Shown: piece after piece, positions 17,144-26,908 of the stretch
How positions within the stretch are numbered: the stretch's first letter is position 1
Layout of the letters: every line of letters begins with the position of its first letter
Assembly: GCA_946481065.1 (NCBI GenBank)
Contig: CAMLMA010000005.1
Coordinates: 1 to 35,879, forward strand
Source: an uncultured Nitrosomonadales bacterium
GTDB lineage: Bacteria; Pseudomonadota; Gammaproteobacteria; Burkholderiales; Methylophilaceae
Direction: 5' to 3'
Length of the DNA stretch: 35,879 bases
Translations under genes and position numbers: made by a program
Notes under the pieces: generated by a model
The model's database searches: none
The model's input: only the letters and a program-made list of their open reading frames with translations
Told to the model about the DNA's origin: nothing

Positions 17144-17219
17144 GTGGGCTCCTTGGTCATGTCACGCCGTCAGCAGGCAGGCATCCCGCACAGCGACGCC
17201 TTCCTGCCTTAGATAGCGT

Positions 17220-18629
17220 TTAGTAACGGTAATGATCCGGCTTGAACGGGCCCTGCTTGGAGACGCCGATGTAGGCGGCCTGCTGGTCCGTCAATTCGCT
17301 AAGCTGGGCATTGAGTTTCTTCAACTGCAATAGCGCGACCTTCTCATCCAGATGCTTGGGCAGCGTGTAAACGCCAACCGGATACTGGTCCGTGTTAGCG
17401 AACAGTTCGATCTGCGCGATGGTCTGGTTGGCAAAGGATGAGCTCATCACATAGCTCGGGTGGCCGGTACCACAACCCAGGTTCACGAGACGGCCCTTGG
17501 CCAGCAGGATGATGCGCTTGCCGTCCGGGAAGATCACATGATCGACTTGCGGCTTGATCTCATCCCACGCGTATTGTTCAAGCGAAGCGACATCGATCTC
17601 GTTATCGAAATGACCGATGTTGCAGACGATGGCCTGGTCCTTCATCTTCTTCATGTGTTCGTGGGTGATGACATGGTAGTTACCGGTCGCGGTGACGAAG
17701 ATATCGGCATGCTCTGCCGCATAGTCCATGGTGACGACGCGATAGCCTTCCATCGCGGCCTGCAGCGCGCAGATCGGATCGATCTCGGTCACCCAAACCT
17801 GCGCGGACAATGCGCGCAGGGCCTGTGCAGAGCCCTTTCCCACATCGCCATAGCCAGCCACCACCGCGACCTTGCCAGCGATCATGACGTCGGTGGCGCG
17901 CTTGATGGCGTCGACCAGCGATTCACGGCAACCATAGAGATTGTCAAATTTGGACTTGGTCACAGAATCGTTGACGTTGATCGCAGGGAACGCCAGGCGA
18001 CCTTCCTTGTGCATCTGATACAGGCGATGGACGCCGGTGGTGGTCTCTTCCGTCACGCCCTTGATATGGGCGAGACGGGTGGAATACCACTTGGGGTCGA
18101 CCTTGAGTTTTTCCCTGATGGCGTTGAACAGGCAGACCTCTTCTTCGCTACCCGGATTGTTGAGGACAGTGGCGTCGGTCTCGGCCTTGGTGCCCAAATG
18201 CAACAACAGGGTGGCGTCGCCACCATCGTCCAGGATCATGTTGGAAAAACCACCATCCGGCCATTCAAAGATGCGGTGGGTGTAATCCCAGTATTGCTCG
18301 AGGGTTTCGCCCTTGATCGCGAACACGGCCGTACCGCCGGCGGCGATCGCTGCGGCCGCGTGATCCTGCGTGGAATAGATGTTGCAAGATGCCCAACGCA
18401 CTTCTGCACCCAGATCCTTGAGGGTCTCGATCAGCACGGCGGTCTGGATGGTCATGTGCAGAGAACCGGTGATGCGGGCGCCCTTCAGGGGCTTGGTCAA
18501 TGCATATTCTTCGCGGATCGCCATGAGCCCCGGCATTTCCGTCTCGGCGATGGCGATCTCTTTGCGGCCAAAATCAGCGAGGCTGAGGTCGGCTACGATA
18601 TAGTCTTTGATATCAGTCACAGTATTCAT
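17220..18629 (-). CDS. ahcY: Adenosylhomocysteinase (SAH hydrolase)
   Basis: AhcY splits S-adenosylhomocysteine into adenosine and homocysteine, removing the inhibitor left by methyltransferases. The 469-residue product, with the insertion usual in bacterial forms, shows [59 protein letters not shown], the NAD-binding [16 protein letters not shown], and the end [24 protein letters not shown]. An SAH riboswitch lies about 100 bases upstream of the start, with its own promoter. The ribosome-binding site is an AAGG about 9 bases before the ATG. Confidence 0.98.
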   Translation of the reverse strand: MNTVTDIKDYIVADLSLADFGRKEIAIAETEMPGLMAIREEYALTKPLKGARITGSLHMTIQTAVLIETLKDLGAEVRWASCNIYSTQDHAAAAIAAGGTAVFAIKGETLEQYWDYTHRIFEWPDGGFSNMILDDGGDATLLLHLGTKAETDATVLNNPGSEEEVCLFNAIREKLKVDPKWYSTRLAHIKGVTEETTTGVHRLYQMHKEGRLAFPAINVNDSVTKSKFDNLYGCRESLVDAIKRATDVMIAGKVAVVAGYGDVGKGSAQALRALSAQVWVTEIDPICALQAAMEGYRVVTMDYAAEHADIFVTATGNYHVITHEHMKKMKDQAIVCNIGHFDNEIDVASLEQYAWDEIKPQVDHVIFPDGKRIILLAKGRLVNLGCGTGHPSYVMSSSFANQTIAQIELFANTDQYPVGVYTLPKHLDEKVALLQLKKLNAQLSELTDQQAAYIGVSKQGPFKPDHYRY

Positions 18630-18730
18630 TTCGTTTACCTTGAATGTGTGACCGGAGGGAAAGGCTTGCTAGAACGCGATGTGAACAGCGCTTTTTCACC
18701 CATCTCCCGTGCCCGGCACGCGTTAATGAA

Positions 18731-18812
18731 GGTGAACGCCGTTCACAAAGCGCATGACGCTTTGACAACCGAGCCTGGGGCGGGAAAGACTCCCGCCTCG
18801 CAGCGTTCCTCG
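18731..18812 (-). promoter_or_regulatory. S-adenosylhomocysteine (SAH) riboswitch, ahcY leader
   Basis: Read on the minus strand, the leader holds the hallmark blocks of the SAH aptamer in order: CGAGGAACGCTGC, a variable hairpin GGCGGG/CCCGCC, CCAGGCTCG, a second variable hairpin AAAGCG/CGCTTT, then ACGGCGTTCA. GAACGCT pairs with GGCGTTC to form P1, and CGAG pairs with CTCG. As I recall the consensus, P1 carries GAGCGCT with GGCGCTC, so both strands have changed together here. SAH binding is known to switch ahcY on in this class. The downstream region has no T-rich terminator, so control may act on translation. Confidence 0.93.
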
Positions 18813-18824
18813 ATTAATGATTGA

Positions 18825-18853
18825 ATTATAAGGCTAAATATCCATTTAGCCAA
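18825..18853 (-). promoter_or_regulatory. Predicted sigma-70 promoter for the SAH riboswitch-ahcY transcript
   Basis: On the minus strand, TTGGCT (18848-18853) is followed by a 17-base spacer and a perfect TATAAT (18825-18830). Transcription would start near 18818, about 6 bases before the riboswitch aptamer, which fits its normal place at the very 5' end of the message. Confidence 0.7.
18832..18851 (-). terminator. Hairpin after metK, weak terminator candidate overlapping the ahcY promoter
   Basis: GGCTAAAT and ATTTAGCC form a perfect 8-base stem with a 4-base loop, 8 bases after the metK stop. The following bases (TTATAATTC) are only partly T-rich. The hairpin lies across the spacer and part of the -35 of the predicted ahcY promoter. 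Confidence 0.45.
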
Positions 18854-18859
18854 ACCTTG

Positions 18860-20035
<1,176 letters not shown>

Positions 20036-20079
20036 TGGTTTGTTCGCCGCCCAAGCTAAAGGGTCTAAAAATCAAAAGA

Positions 20080-20094
20080 TTGCTAGAATAGCAA
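20080..20094. promoter_or_regulatory. Palindrome in the metK-lpxL divergent intergenic region
   Basis: TTGCTA, a GAA spacer and TAGCAA form a perfect inverted repeat in the 85-base gap between divergent metK and lpxL. It overlaps a TAGAAT that could be the -10 of lpxL. It may be a regulator's operator; the regulator is unknown. Confidence 0.35.
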
Positions 20095-20120
20095 AATCAT
20101 CCTGTTTCAAAAAGAACTAC

Positions 20121-20978
20121 ATGCTCCAGGCATTGCTCCGCCTCTTCGCCATCCTGCCCCTTCCGGTCGTCCATGCACTGGGCGTGCTGACCGGTTATAT
20201 CAGCTACATCACTGACCGCAAATTCTCCCGACGCATCCGCAACAATCTCGCCAGCACGGGCATCGCCACCAGCGCCAGCGCCTATCGCAAACTCGTGCGC
20301 CGTAATGCTGCCGAAACGGGCAAAGGCATCCTAGAGACCTTCGCGGTCTGGTTCCGTTCGCCCGCAGCGACCCTGCAATGGGTCAAGGCCTGCCATGGCT
20401 GGGAGCATGTGGAACAGGCGCTGGCTAGCGGCAAGGGCCTGATCTTCCTGACGCCACATCTGGGCTGCTACGAGATCACCGCGCTCTACTACGCCGCGCG
20501 CCACCCGATCACCGTGCTCTACCGCCCGCCACGGCAGCGCTGGCTCGCCCCCTTGATCGAACAGGGGCGTAACCGCAGCCGGATCACGCTTGCCGCAACC
20601 AACATGCGCGGCGTACGTAGCCTGCTCAAGGCACTTAAGCAGGGTGAGGCGATCGGCATCCTGCCGGACCAGGTGCCTGAGTTCGGCGAAGGTGTCTGGG
20701 CGGATTTTTTCGGCAAGCCGGCCTATACAATGAGCCTCGTGAGCAAACTGGCAGAGAGCACCGAGGCCACGGTGCTCATGGCGTTCGGCGAGCGGCTATC
20801 CTGGGGCCGCGGCTTCGTCATCCATATCGCGCCATTGGACTTGCCGCCCACACCGGCCAATATCAATCTCGGCATCGAGCATCTGGTCAGGCAGCGCCCG
20901 GCCCAATACCTGTGGAGCTACCGCCGCTACAAGCAGCCGCAGCAGCGACGCAACAAGCCATCGGACACGACCGCGTGA
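20121..20978 (+). CDS. lpxL: Lipid A acyltransferase, LpxL/HtrB family
   Basis: The 285-residue product is a membrane-bound acyltransferase that adds a secondary fatty acyl chain to lipid A. The acyltransferase motif is FLTPHLGCYEI (HxxxxE), followed by ITVLYRPPRQRWLAPLI, then IGILPDQVPEFGEGVWADFFG and the late FVIHIAPLDLPP. An N-terminal hydrophobic segment (about 3-25) anchors it. The open frame extends upstream to 19944 inside metK, but the ATG at 20121 gives the normal family N-terminus (MLQALLRLFAILP). Which acyl chain it adds, and to which position, cannot be read from sequence. Confidence 0.92.
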   Translation: MLQALLRLFAILPLPVVHALGVLTGYISYITDRKFSRRIRNNLASTGIATSASAYRKLVRRNAAETGKGILETFAVWFRSPAATLQWVKACHGWEHVEQALASGKGLIFLTPHLGCYEITALYYAARHPITVLYRPPRQRWLAPLIEQGRNRSRITLAATNMRGVRSLLKALKQGEAIGILPDQVPEFGEGVWADFFGKPAYTMSLVSKLAESTEATVLMAFGERLSWGRGFVIHIAPLDLPPTPANINLGIEHLVRQRPAQYLWSYRRYKQPQQRRNKPSDTTA

Positions 20979-21044
20979 GTGCCGCTATCGGCGCCTTGCA
21001 CATTGCCCTACAATAACCGTCACGCAACTCACCCGCTGATGCAC

Positions 21045-21878
21045 ATGACGCTCAAATTCACCAAGATGCAGGGGATCGGCAACGATTTCGTCGTCATCGA
21101 TGGTTACACTGCCCCGGTATCGCTCTCCGCAGAACAGATCCGCTACATCGCCAATCGCCATTTCGGCGTTGGCTGCGACCAGTTGCTGATGGTCGAGCGC
21201 CCGACACAGGAAAATATCGATTTCCGCTACCGTATCTTCAATGCCGATGGTGGCGAAGTCGAACAGTGCGGCAACGGTGCGCGCTGCTTCGTGCGCTTCG
21301 TGCATGAGCAGGGGCTGACGGAAAAGGCCGAGATCAGCGTCGAGACTGCCAGCGGCATCATCTACCCCAGATTGGAAGAGGACGGCAATGTCACAGTCAA
21401 CATGGGCGCGCCGGACTTTAGCCCCGAACATGTGCCGTTCATCGCCGATGCGCCAGCTCTGACCTACTTGCTGGACGTGGCCGGACAGGCCGTCGACATC
21501 GGCGTCGTCTCGATGGGCAACCCACACGCCGTGCAGATCGTCACCAACGTCGAAGACGCGCCGGTCGCCCAGCAAGGACCTATCATCGAAGCGCATCCGC
21601 GCTTTCCACAGCGCGTCAATGCCGGGTTCATGCAGGTCGTCTCTGCGCATGAGATCCGCCTGCGCGTCTATGAGCGCGGCAGCGGCGAGACCCTGGCATG
21701 TGGCACGGGCGCTTGCGCGGCTGTGGTCACAGGTATCCGCCAGGGATTGCTGGAGAGCCCAGTGAAGGTCAACACCCACGGCGGCGTCTTACACATCAGC
21801 TGGGCAGGCGGCACCAGCCCTGTCTGGATGACCGGCCCCGCAATGACGGTGTTCCAGGGCGAGATCGCGCTTCAATGA
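21045..21878 (+). CDS. dapF: Diaminopimelate epimerase
   Basis: DapF converts LL- to meso-diaminopimelate for lysine and peptidoglycan synthesis. Both catalytic cysteines are in place: [11 protein letters not shown] near residue 73 and [11 protein letters not shown] near 220. [20 protein letters not shown] opens the protein, and [11 protein letters not shown] lies in the middle. The length is 277 residues. Alternative starts are ATG at 21039 and GTG at 20979; 21045 best matches the family. No clear ribosome-binding site separates the candidates. It is followed by DUF484 and xerC, the usual order. Confidence 0.96.
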   Translation: MTLKFTKMQGIGNDFVVIDGYTAPVSLSAEQIRYIANRHFGVGCDQLLMVERPTQENIDFRYRIFNADGGEVEQCGNGARCFVRFVHEQGLTEKAEISVETASGIIYPRLEEDGNVTVNMGAPDFSPEHVPFIADAPALTYLLDVAGQAVDIGVVSMGNPHAVQIVTNVEDAPVAQQGPIIEAHPRFPQRVNAGFMQVVSAHEIRLRVYERGSGETLACGTGACAAVVTGIRQGLLESPVKVNTHGGVLHISWAGGTSPVWMTGPAMTVFQGEIALQ

Positions 21879-21935
21879 CCGCATGCTTGCCCGGATCCCC
21901 ATTCGCCCTATCGTCACGCAGATCAAGGAAACCCC

Positions 21936-22607
21936 ATGGATAACGACACCCCGCTGAGCGAACTCGACGTCGGCAATTACCTCAAGGCCCACCCGCAATT
22001 CTTCGAACATCATGCCGAGCTGCTGACGGAGATGTACCTGCCCAGCCCGCATGGCAGCGGGACGGTCTCGCTGGCCGAACGGCAGCAGCTGTTGCAGCGG
22101 GATCGCATCCGGGTACTGGAAGCGAAGATGGCCGACTTCCTCAAGTTCGGTGAAGAGAACGACGTCACCAGCGAAAAAGTCCACCGGCTGAGCCTCGGCT
22201 TGCTGGCGAGCCCCAATTTGGAAGTGCTGGTGCAGATCCTGACCCATACCTTGCGCGAGGATTTTCAGGTCCCGCATGTCGGGCTACGGCTGTGGGCATC
22301 GCCGATGAACCAGCTCGACCGTGAGCAACCGATCTTCCAGCCGGTGGACGATGAGTTGCGCAACTGGGCGGACGGACTGCTCACGCCGTATTGCGGCCAC
22401 CGTCCAGGGCTCGAGATGGACAGCTGGTTCGGCGAGAACGCCACTCCCAAATCCTTCGCGCTCGTCGCGTTGCGTAGCGAAAAGGTGTTCGGCCTGTTGG
22501 CCATGGCAGCCGAAGACGAGCAGCGTTTCTATCCCGAGATGGGTACGCTGTTCCTTAAGCGCATCGGCGAGCTGGTCAGCGCTGCCCTCTTGCGCTATAT
22601 CGAATAG
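21936..22607 (+). CDS. DUF484 family protein
   Basis: The 223-residue product starts with VGNYLKAHPQFFEHHAELLTEMYLP, the DUF484 hallmark, followed by a basic/acidic helix (RQQLLQRDRIRVLEAKM, about 48-64) and a GAF-like domain from about residue 85. Function is unknown; the family nearly always lies between dapF and xerC, as here. It ends 4 bases before the xerC start. Confidence 0.92.
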   Translation: MDNDTPLSELDVGNYLKAHPQFFEHHAELLTEMYLPSPHGSGTVSLAERQQLLQRDRIRVLEAKMADFLKFGEENDVTSEKVHRLSLGLLASPNLEVLVQILTHTLREDFQVPHVGLRLWASPMNQLDREQPIFQPVDDELRNWADGLLTPYCGHRPGLEMDSWFGENATPKSFALVALRSEKVFGLLAMAAEDEQRFYPEMGTLFLKRIGELVSAALLRYIE

Positions 22608-22611
22608 TGTC

Positions 22612-23487
22612 TTGGAACTGCTCGCCGAATATCTGGCATACCTCAGCTTCGAGCGCGGCCTTAGTCCGCTCACGCGCGAGCATTACGCCCGGGACATTCG
22701 GCTACTGCTCGATGCCGCCAAGGATCAAGCGCTCGATAGCCTCGATGCCTCGCATATCCGGCGCTACATCGCTGCCCTGCATGGACGGGGGCTGAGCGGT
22801 AAAAGCATCGCCCGCTGCCTGTCGGCGTGGCGCGGTTTCTTCAACTTCCTCATCCAGCGCAAGGGCTTCGACAGCAACCCCTGCAGCGGACTCAAGGCGC
22901 CGAAATCCCCCAGGACCTTGCCCCAGGCGCTGTCCACCGACCAGGCAGTGAGCCTTGTCGCCATCGAAGGCGATGACTGCCTGACGTTACGGGACCGCGC
23001 CATCCTGGAACTCTTCTACTCCTCCGGTTTGCGCCTCGCGGAACTGATCGGTCTCGACATCAATGCCCTCGACCTCGATAACGGCACGGTGACAGTCACC
23101 GGCAAGGGCAGCAAGACACGTATCGTGCCCATGGGCAGCCATGCGATCCTCGCCATCCGCAAATGGCTGGTCGCGCGCGCCGCCATTCCGCAAGTTGATG
23201 CGCAAGCGGTGTTCGTGAGCCAGCATGGCAAACGTCTCACGTCGCGCGCCATCCAGTATCGCATCAAGCAGTGGGCGATCCGCCAAGGCATCAATGCCGA
23301 CGTCCATCCGCATATGCTTCGCCATAGCTTTGCCACGCATGTCTTGCAATCGAGCGGCGATCTGCGTGCAGTGCAGGAGATGCTGGGGCACGCCAACATC
23401 AGCACGACGCAAGTCTATACACATCTTGATTTCCAGCACCTGGCCAAGGTCTACGACGCTGCCCATCCCCGCGCCCGCAAGAAATGA
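22612..23487 (+). CDS. xerC: Tyrosine recombinase XerC
   Basis: XerC acts with XerD at dif to resolve chromosome dimers. The 291-residue product has an N-terminal SAM-like core-binding domain (LAYLSFERGLSPLTREHYARDI, about 6-90) and the catalytic domain with all expected residues: Arg in SSGLRLAELI, Lys in GKGSKTRIVP, HMLRHSFATH (His and Arg), LGHANISTTQVYTH (His and the nucleophilic Tyr). The start is a TTG at 22612, since no ATG fits; the frame also continues upstream inside DUF484. The dapF-DUF484-xerC order favours XerC over XerD. Confidence 0.95.
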   Translation: MELLAEYLAYLSFERGLSPLTREHYARDIRLLLDAAKDQALDSLDASHIRRYIAALHGRGLSGKSIARCLSAWRGFFNFLIQRKGFDSNPCSGLKAPKSPRTLPQALSTDQAVSLVAIEGDDCLTLRDRAILELFYSSGLRLAELIGLDINALDLDNGTVTVTGKGSKTRIVPMGSHAILAIRKWLVARAAIPQVDAQAVFVSQHGKRLTSRAIQYRIKQWAIRQGINADVHPHMLRHSFATHVLQSSGDLRAVQEMLGHANISTTQVYTHLDFQHLAKVYDAAHPRARKK

Positions 23488-23547
23488 TCGTCGTTGCTAG
23501 CGGCATCGGGACGTGACCCGACGGCTGCTTACCTCGAAGGCGCCACA

Positions 23548-23566
23548 ATTGAGAATGGTTCTCGAT
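23548..23566. promoter_or_regulatory. Fur-box-like palindrome upstream of sodB
   Basis: A 19-base site centred on GAGAATGGTTCTC, an inverted repeat with GAGAA/TTCTC arms and outer AT/AT, resembles Fur operators of the TGAGAATnATTCTCA type. It lies about 85 bases upstream of the sodB start. The rest of the 163-base xerC-sodB gap shows an AAGGA ribosome-binding site before the sodB ATG and no promoter I can fix with confidence. Confidence 0.5.
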
Positions 23567-23650
23567 AAGTAAGATCGGCGCGAAATTATGGCAAGATTTA
23601 GGCTTCGACCCCTCAGTGTCTATACCCCTTCTAGTTTTAAGGATTAAATC

Positions 23651-24232
23651 ATGGAACATCAATTACCTGCTTTACCCTATCCGAAGAACGCACTCGCACC
23701 CCATATCTCCGAAGAGACCCTGGAATTCCATTACGGCAAGCATCACCAGGCTTACGTCACCAACCTGAACAACCTGATCAAGGGCACAGAATTCGAAAAC
23801 GCCGGCCTGGAAGACATCATCAAGAAGGCTTCCGGCGGCATCTATAACAATGCAGCCCAGATCTGGAACCACACCTTCTTCTGGCACAGCATGAAGCCGA
23901 ATGGCGGTGGTGCCGCATCAGGCGCGCTGGCCGATGCGATCAACGCCAAGTGGGGCTCCTTCGATGAATTCAAGAAGGCGTTCCAGGCTTCCGCTGTCGG
24001 TAACTTCGGTTCCGGCTGGACCTGGCTGGTGAAAAAGGCTGACGGCTCCGTCGATATCGTCAACATGGGCGCCGCCGGTACCCCATTGACCACGGGCGAC
24101 AAGCCGCTGCTGACTATCGACGTCTGGGAGCACGCCTATTACATCGATTACCGTAATGCACGTCCCAAGTTCGTCGAGGCCTTCCTGACCTCGCTCGCCA
24201 ACTGGGACTTCGCTGGCGAGAACTTCAAGTAA
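23651..24232 (+). CDS. sodB: Superoxide dismutase, iron type
   Basis: SodB converts superoxide to oxygen and hydrogen peroxide. The 193-residue product carries the metal ligands: His in [13 protein letters not shown] (about 27), His in [11 protein letters not shown] (about 74), and Asp and His in [13 protein letters not shown] (about 157 and 161). The active-site Gln in [12 protein letters not shown] is where iron enzymes carry it; manganese enzymes place a Gln elsewhere. There is no signal peptide, so it is cytoplasmic. A strong terminator follows, and a Fur-like site lies upstream. Confidence 0.97.
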   Translation: MEHQLPALPYPKNALAPHISEETLEFHYGKHHQAYVTNLNNLIKGTEFENAGLEDIIKKASGGIYNNAAQIWNHTFFWHSMKPNGGGAASGALADAINAKWGSFDEFKKAFQASAVGNFGSGWTWLVKKADGSVDIVNMGAAGTPLTTGDKPLLTIDVWEHAYYIDYRNARPKFVEAFLTSLANWDFAGENFK

Positions 24233-24247
24233 TCCTTTCGTCACACA

Positions 24248-24277
24248 GGAAAAAGGCCGCTGTCGCGGCCTTTTTCC
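24248..24277 (+). terminator. Intrinsic terminator of sodB
   Basis: GGAAAAAGGCCGC and its perfect complement form a 13-base stem with a TGTC loop, with a T-rich 3' side. It starts 15 bases after the sodB stop. Confidence 0.92.
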
Positions 24278-24309
24278 TTTTCACGGCATCGTCTGTTAGA
24301 ATCCGGCCG

Positions 24310-24621
24310 ATGTTGCGTCGCCTGATCCTCAGTCTTGCATTGACCGTACTGTTCGCCCTTGGGCAACAGGGCGCAGCCGTGCACGAGATCTCGCATTATG
24401 CCGATCTGTTGCCGACGCACCAGCAACAAGACAAGGCGCCGCATGGCGCCGTCTGTGACCAATGCCTGAGCTACGGCAAACTTGCCAGCGCCGTCGGTGT
24501 ATCGAGCTTCGTGCCGCCGGCGTCTATCGCCCAGTTCGCCTTGCATGCCCCGCTGTCAGCCAGCGATGCAAGCCAGACATTCCTCCCTTACGCAGCCCGC
24601 GCCCCACCCCGACTCGCATAA
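24310..24621 (+). CDS. Small secreted Cys/His-containing protein, DUF2946-like
   Basis: The 103-residue product has a signal peptide (about 1-22, LILSLALTVLFALGQQGAA). A conserved-looking core follows: HEISHYADLLPTHQQ at 25-39, then HGAVCDQCLSYGKL with a CxxC. This pattern resembles DUF2946 proteins, small exported proteins often next to TonB receptors or metal-handling genes. The His/Cys set could bind a metal, but no metal is known. It precedes the TonB receptor by 64 bases, with a small hairpin (CCTGCC/GGCAGG, 24639-24658) between them, and was probably co-expressed with it. Confidence 0.75.
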   Translation: MLRRLILSLALTVLFALGQQGAAVHEISHYADLLPTHQQQDKAPHGAVCDQCLSYGKLASAVGVSSFVPPASIAQFALHAPLSASDASQTFLPYAARAPPRLA

Positions 24622-24685
24622 CCATCGCTTTTGTTCCCCCTGCCTTATATCGGGCAGGTATTGCTATTGTTCATGCGAGGACATC

Positions 24686-26809
24686 ATGGAATATCTTCAC
24701 CCCCCCCTGCGCGCGGTGTCATACCTTGCGCAACGCCAACAGATCTGTGTAGCCGCCGGCCTGCTCCTGGCCAGCCATTGCAGTATCAGCCTGGCGGCCC
24801 CAGCCGCCGATGCAATCGAACTGCCGGCGGTCGCCGTCACCGCCAACCCGCTTGGCGTCGGCTCCGACGAACTGGTGACGCCTGTCACCGTACTCAACGG
24901 CCGCGAGCTATCGCTGCGCCGCGAAAGCACCCTGGGCGAGACGCTCAAGGCCATTCCCGGCGTCAGCAGCAGCGGATTCGGCCCGAATGCTTCTCGCCCG
25001 GTCATCCGCGGACTGGATGGCGATCGCGTCCGCATCATGCAGAACGGCACCGGCATCCTCGATGCCTCCAGCTTGAGTTTCGACCACGCGGTCGCGCTCG
25101 ACCCGCTGGTCATCGAGCAGATCGATGTCGTACGTGGACCTGCCGCCCTGCTCTATGGCGGCAGCGCCATCGGCGGCGTGGTCAATGCTATCGATCACCG
25201 GATCCCCAAGGAAGCCATCGACGGTATCACGGCCCGCGGCGAGACTCGCTTCGGCGGGGCTGAGAACCAGAAGAACGGTGCCTTCGTGATGGACGCCGGC
25301 AATGGTCTGCTGACCCTGCATGCCGACGCCTACAAACGCAAGACTGACGATCTAGACATCCCAGGCTTCGCCATCTCCAGCCGCAAGGCGCGTGCCGATG
25401 GCACCGACCGCGGTGCTCGGGGGCGTCTGCCGAACAGCAGCGCCGAGGGCGATGGCGGCGCCTTGGGCGCATCGCTGCAGTTCGAGAAAGGTTACGCCGG
25501 TCTCTCTTACTCTGCCTTCAACAACAACTACGGCACCGTAGCCGAGCCTGGCGTACGCATCGACCAGAACAGCGCACGCTGGGATTTCGCTTCCGAGTTC
25601 AGCGATCTGGGCAGCGTCATCGACCGGGTCAAGGTCAAGCTCGCGCATACCGACTATCAGCATCAAGAGATCGAGGACGGCACCGTCGGTACCACTTTCA
25701 AGAACCGCGGCATGGAGGGCTCGATCGAAGCGGGACATGCCAAGATCGGCGATCTGTCCGGCGTCATCGGCGCGCAATTCCAGAACACCAGTTTCGAAGC
25801 GCTGGGCGAGGAAGCGTTCGTGCCGAGTAATCGCACGCTGAGCCAAGCCCTCTATCTCTACGAGGAACTGCCGCTCGACGTCATCCGTCCGCGCGCGCTC
25901 AAGCTCAGCTTCGGGGCACGTGCCGAGCATGTTGGCCTGACGTCGGCTGGCGGCAGCAGCTTCGGCCCTGAAGCAGCCCGCAGCTTCCGCCCCAATAGCT
26001 TCGCCGCCGGTGCGCTCTATACGCTCAGCGAGCAATGGTCGGTCAGCAGCAATCTCTCCCACAACGAGCGGGCGCCCAGCTACTTCGAAGTGTTCGCCGA
26101 TGGCCCGCATCTGGCGACCGGTCAGTACGAGGTCGGCGACCGTAGTCTCGCCGAAGAGCGCGCGAACGGCATCGACGCCCGGCTGCAATGGAAATCCGGC
26201 AAGGATTCGATGTCCTTCGGGGCCTATTACACCCGCTTCAGCAATTTCATCAGCCTCGCCAATACCGGCAATACACGCGGTATCGACGGCGAACTGAATC
26301 CACTGGATGCGAACGGGGACGGTATCGCCGACGGCTCCGGCGCGGAGATCCTGCCGGAATCCCGTTTCATGGCTGTGCCCGCGATCTTCAAGGGGCTGGA
26401 AGCAGAGAGCAAGTTCCGCGTCTACGAGGGCGTAGGTGAAATGGATCTGAAACTACGCGGCGATTACGTGCGTGCGACCAATCGCGATACTGGGGAACCC
26501 TTGCCGCGCATCTCGCCACTACGCATCGGCACTGGCATCGACTACCGCTTCGATCGTTTCGGCGCCCGCTTCGACGTGCTGCATGCTTTCAAGCAGGATC
26601 GTACTGCCGCCAACGAACTGGAAACGGATGGCTACACACTGGTGACGGCAACGGCCACGTATCGTTTACCGACCAGCCTCTATCTTGAAGGCTTTGTCCG
26701 TGCCAATAACCTGCTCGACCAGGAGATCCGCGAACATACTTCGTTTCTTAAAGATATCGCTCCGCTCGGCGGGCGCTCCTTGCTGATCGGTTTGCGCGGC
26801 GAATTCTGA
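24686..26809 (+). CDS. TonB-dependent outer-membrane receptor, ZnuD-like
   Basis: The 707-residue product is an outer-membrane beta-barrel importer driven by TonB. A signal sequence (about 17-38) precedes a TonB-box-like IELPAVAVTANP. The plug domain contains LKAIPGVSSSGFG, RPVIRGLDGDRVRIMQNG and IEQIDVVRGPAALLYGGSAIGGVVN. The barrel ends in LLIGLRGEF with the terminal Phe. SHNERAPSYFEVFADGPHLATG and the plug pattern recall the ZnuD zinc-uptake group, but the His-rich loop of ZnuD is not seen, so the cargo is open. The ATG at 24686 has a GAGGA ribosome-binding site; an open frame to 24482 overlaps the upstream gene and is not used. Confidence 0.88.
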   Translation: MEYLHPPLRAVSYLAQRQQICVAAGLLLASHCSISLAAPAADAIELPAVAVTANPLGVGSDELVTPVTVLNGRELSLRRESTLGETLKAIPGVSSSGFGPNASRPVIRGLDGDRVRIMQNGTGILDASSLSFDHAVALDPLVIEQIDVVRGPAALLYGGSAIGGVVNAIDHRIPKEAIDGITARGETRFGGAENQKNGAFVMDAGNGLLTLHADAYKRKTDDLDIPGFAISSRKARADGTDRGARGRLPNSSAEGDGGALGASLQFEKGYAGLSYSAFNNNYGTVAEPGVRIDQNSARWDFASEFSDLGSVIDRVKVKLAHTDYQHQEIEDGTVGTTFKNRGMEGSIEAGHAKIGDLSGVIGAQFQNTSFEALGEEAFVPSNRTLSQALYLYEELPLDVIRPRALKLSFGARAEHVGLTSAGGSSFGPEAARSFRPNSFAAGALYTLSEQWSVSSNLSHNERAPSYFEVFADGPHLATGQYEVGDRSLAEERANGIDARLQWKSGKDSMSFGAYYTRFSNFISLANTGNTRGIDGELNPLDANGDGIADGSGAEILPESRFMAVPAIFKGLEAESKFRVYEGVGEMDLKLRGDYVRATNRDTGEPLPRISPLRIGTGIDYRFDRFGARFDVLHAFKQDRTAANELETDGYTLVTATATYRLPTSLYLEGFVRANNLLDQEIREHTSFLKDIAPLGGRSLLIGLRGEF

Positions 26810-26819
26810 TCGATGCGTC

Positions 26820-26838
26820 GGGCGGGTCTCGCCCGCCC
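26820..26838 (+). terminator. GC-rich hairpin after the TonB receptor, possible terminator
   Basis: GGGCGGG and CCCGCCC form a perfect 7-base stem with a TCTCG loop, 10 bases after the receptor stop. No T tract follows, so it may only slow transcription or protect the 3' end. Confidence 0.4.
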
Positions 26839-26908
26839 AGGCCAAGCCCTGCCATATGGGTTCCCAGCCGCGGATGACGGGCCTATCATAGACGGCAAAG
26901 GAGGCGCC

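Noticed and set aside
16574..17212. A 212-codon plus-strand frame rich in Gln and Asp
   Set aside because: Antisense to metF and the small membrane protein; the odd composition reflects the complement of hydrophobic codons.
17460..18824. A 454-codon open frame on the plus strand
   Set aside because: It lies antisense to ahcY and its leader, has no domain pattern, and is a product of high G+C codon use.
22612..23487. Integrase of a mobile element
   Set aside because: The dapF-DUF484-xerC order and complete Xer motifs point to the housekeeping recombinase; no attachment repeats were seen.
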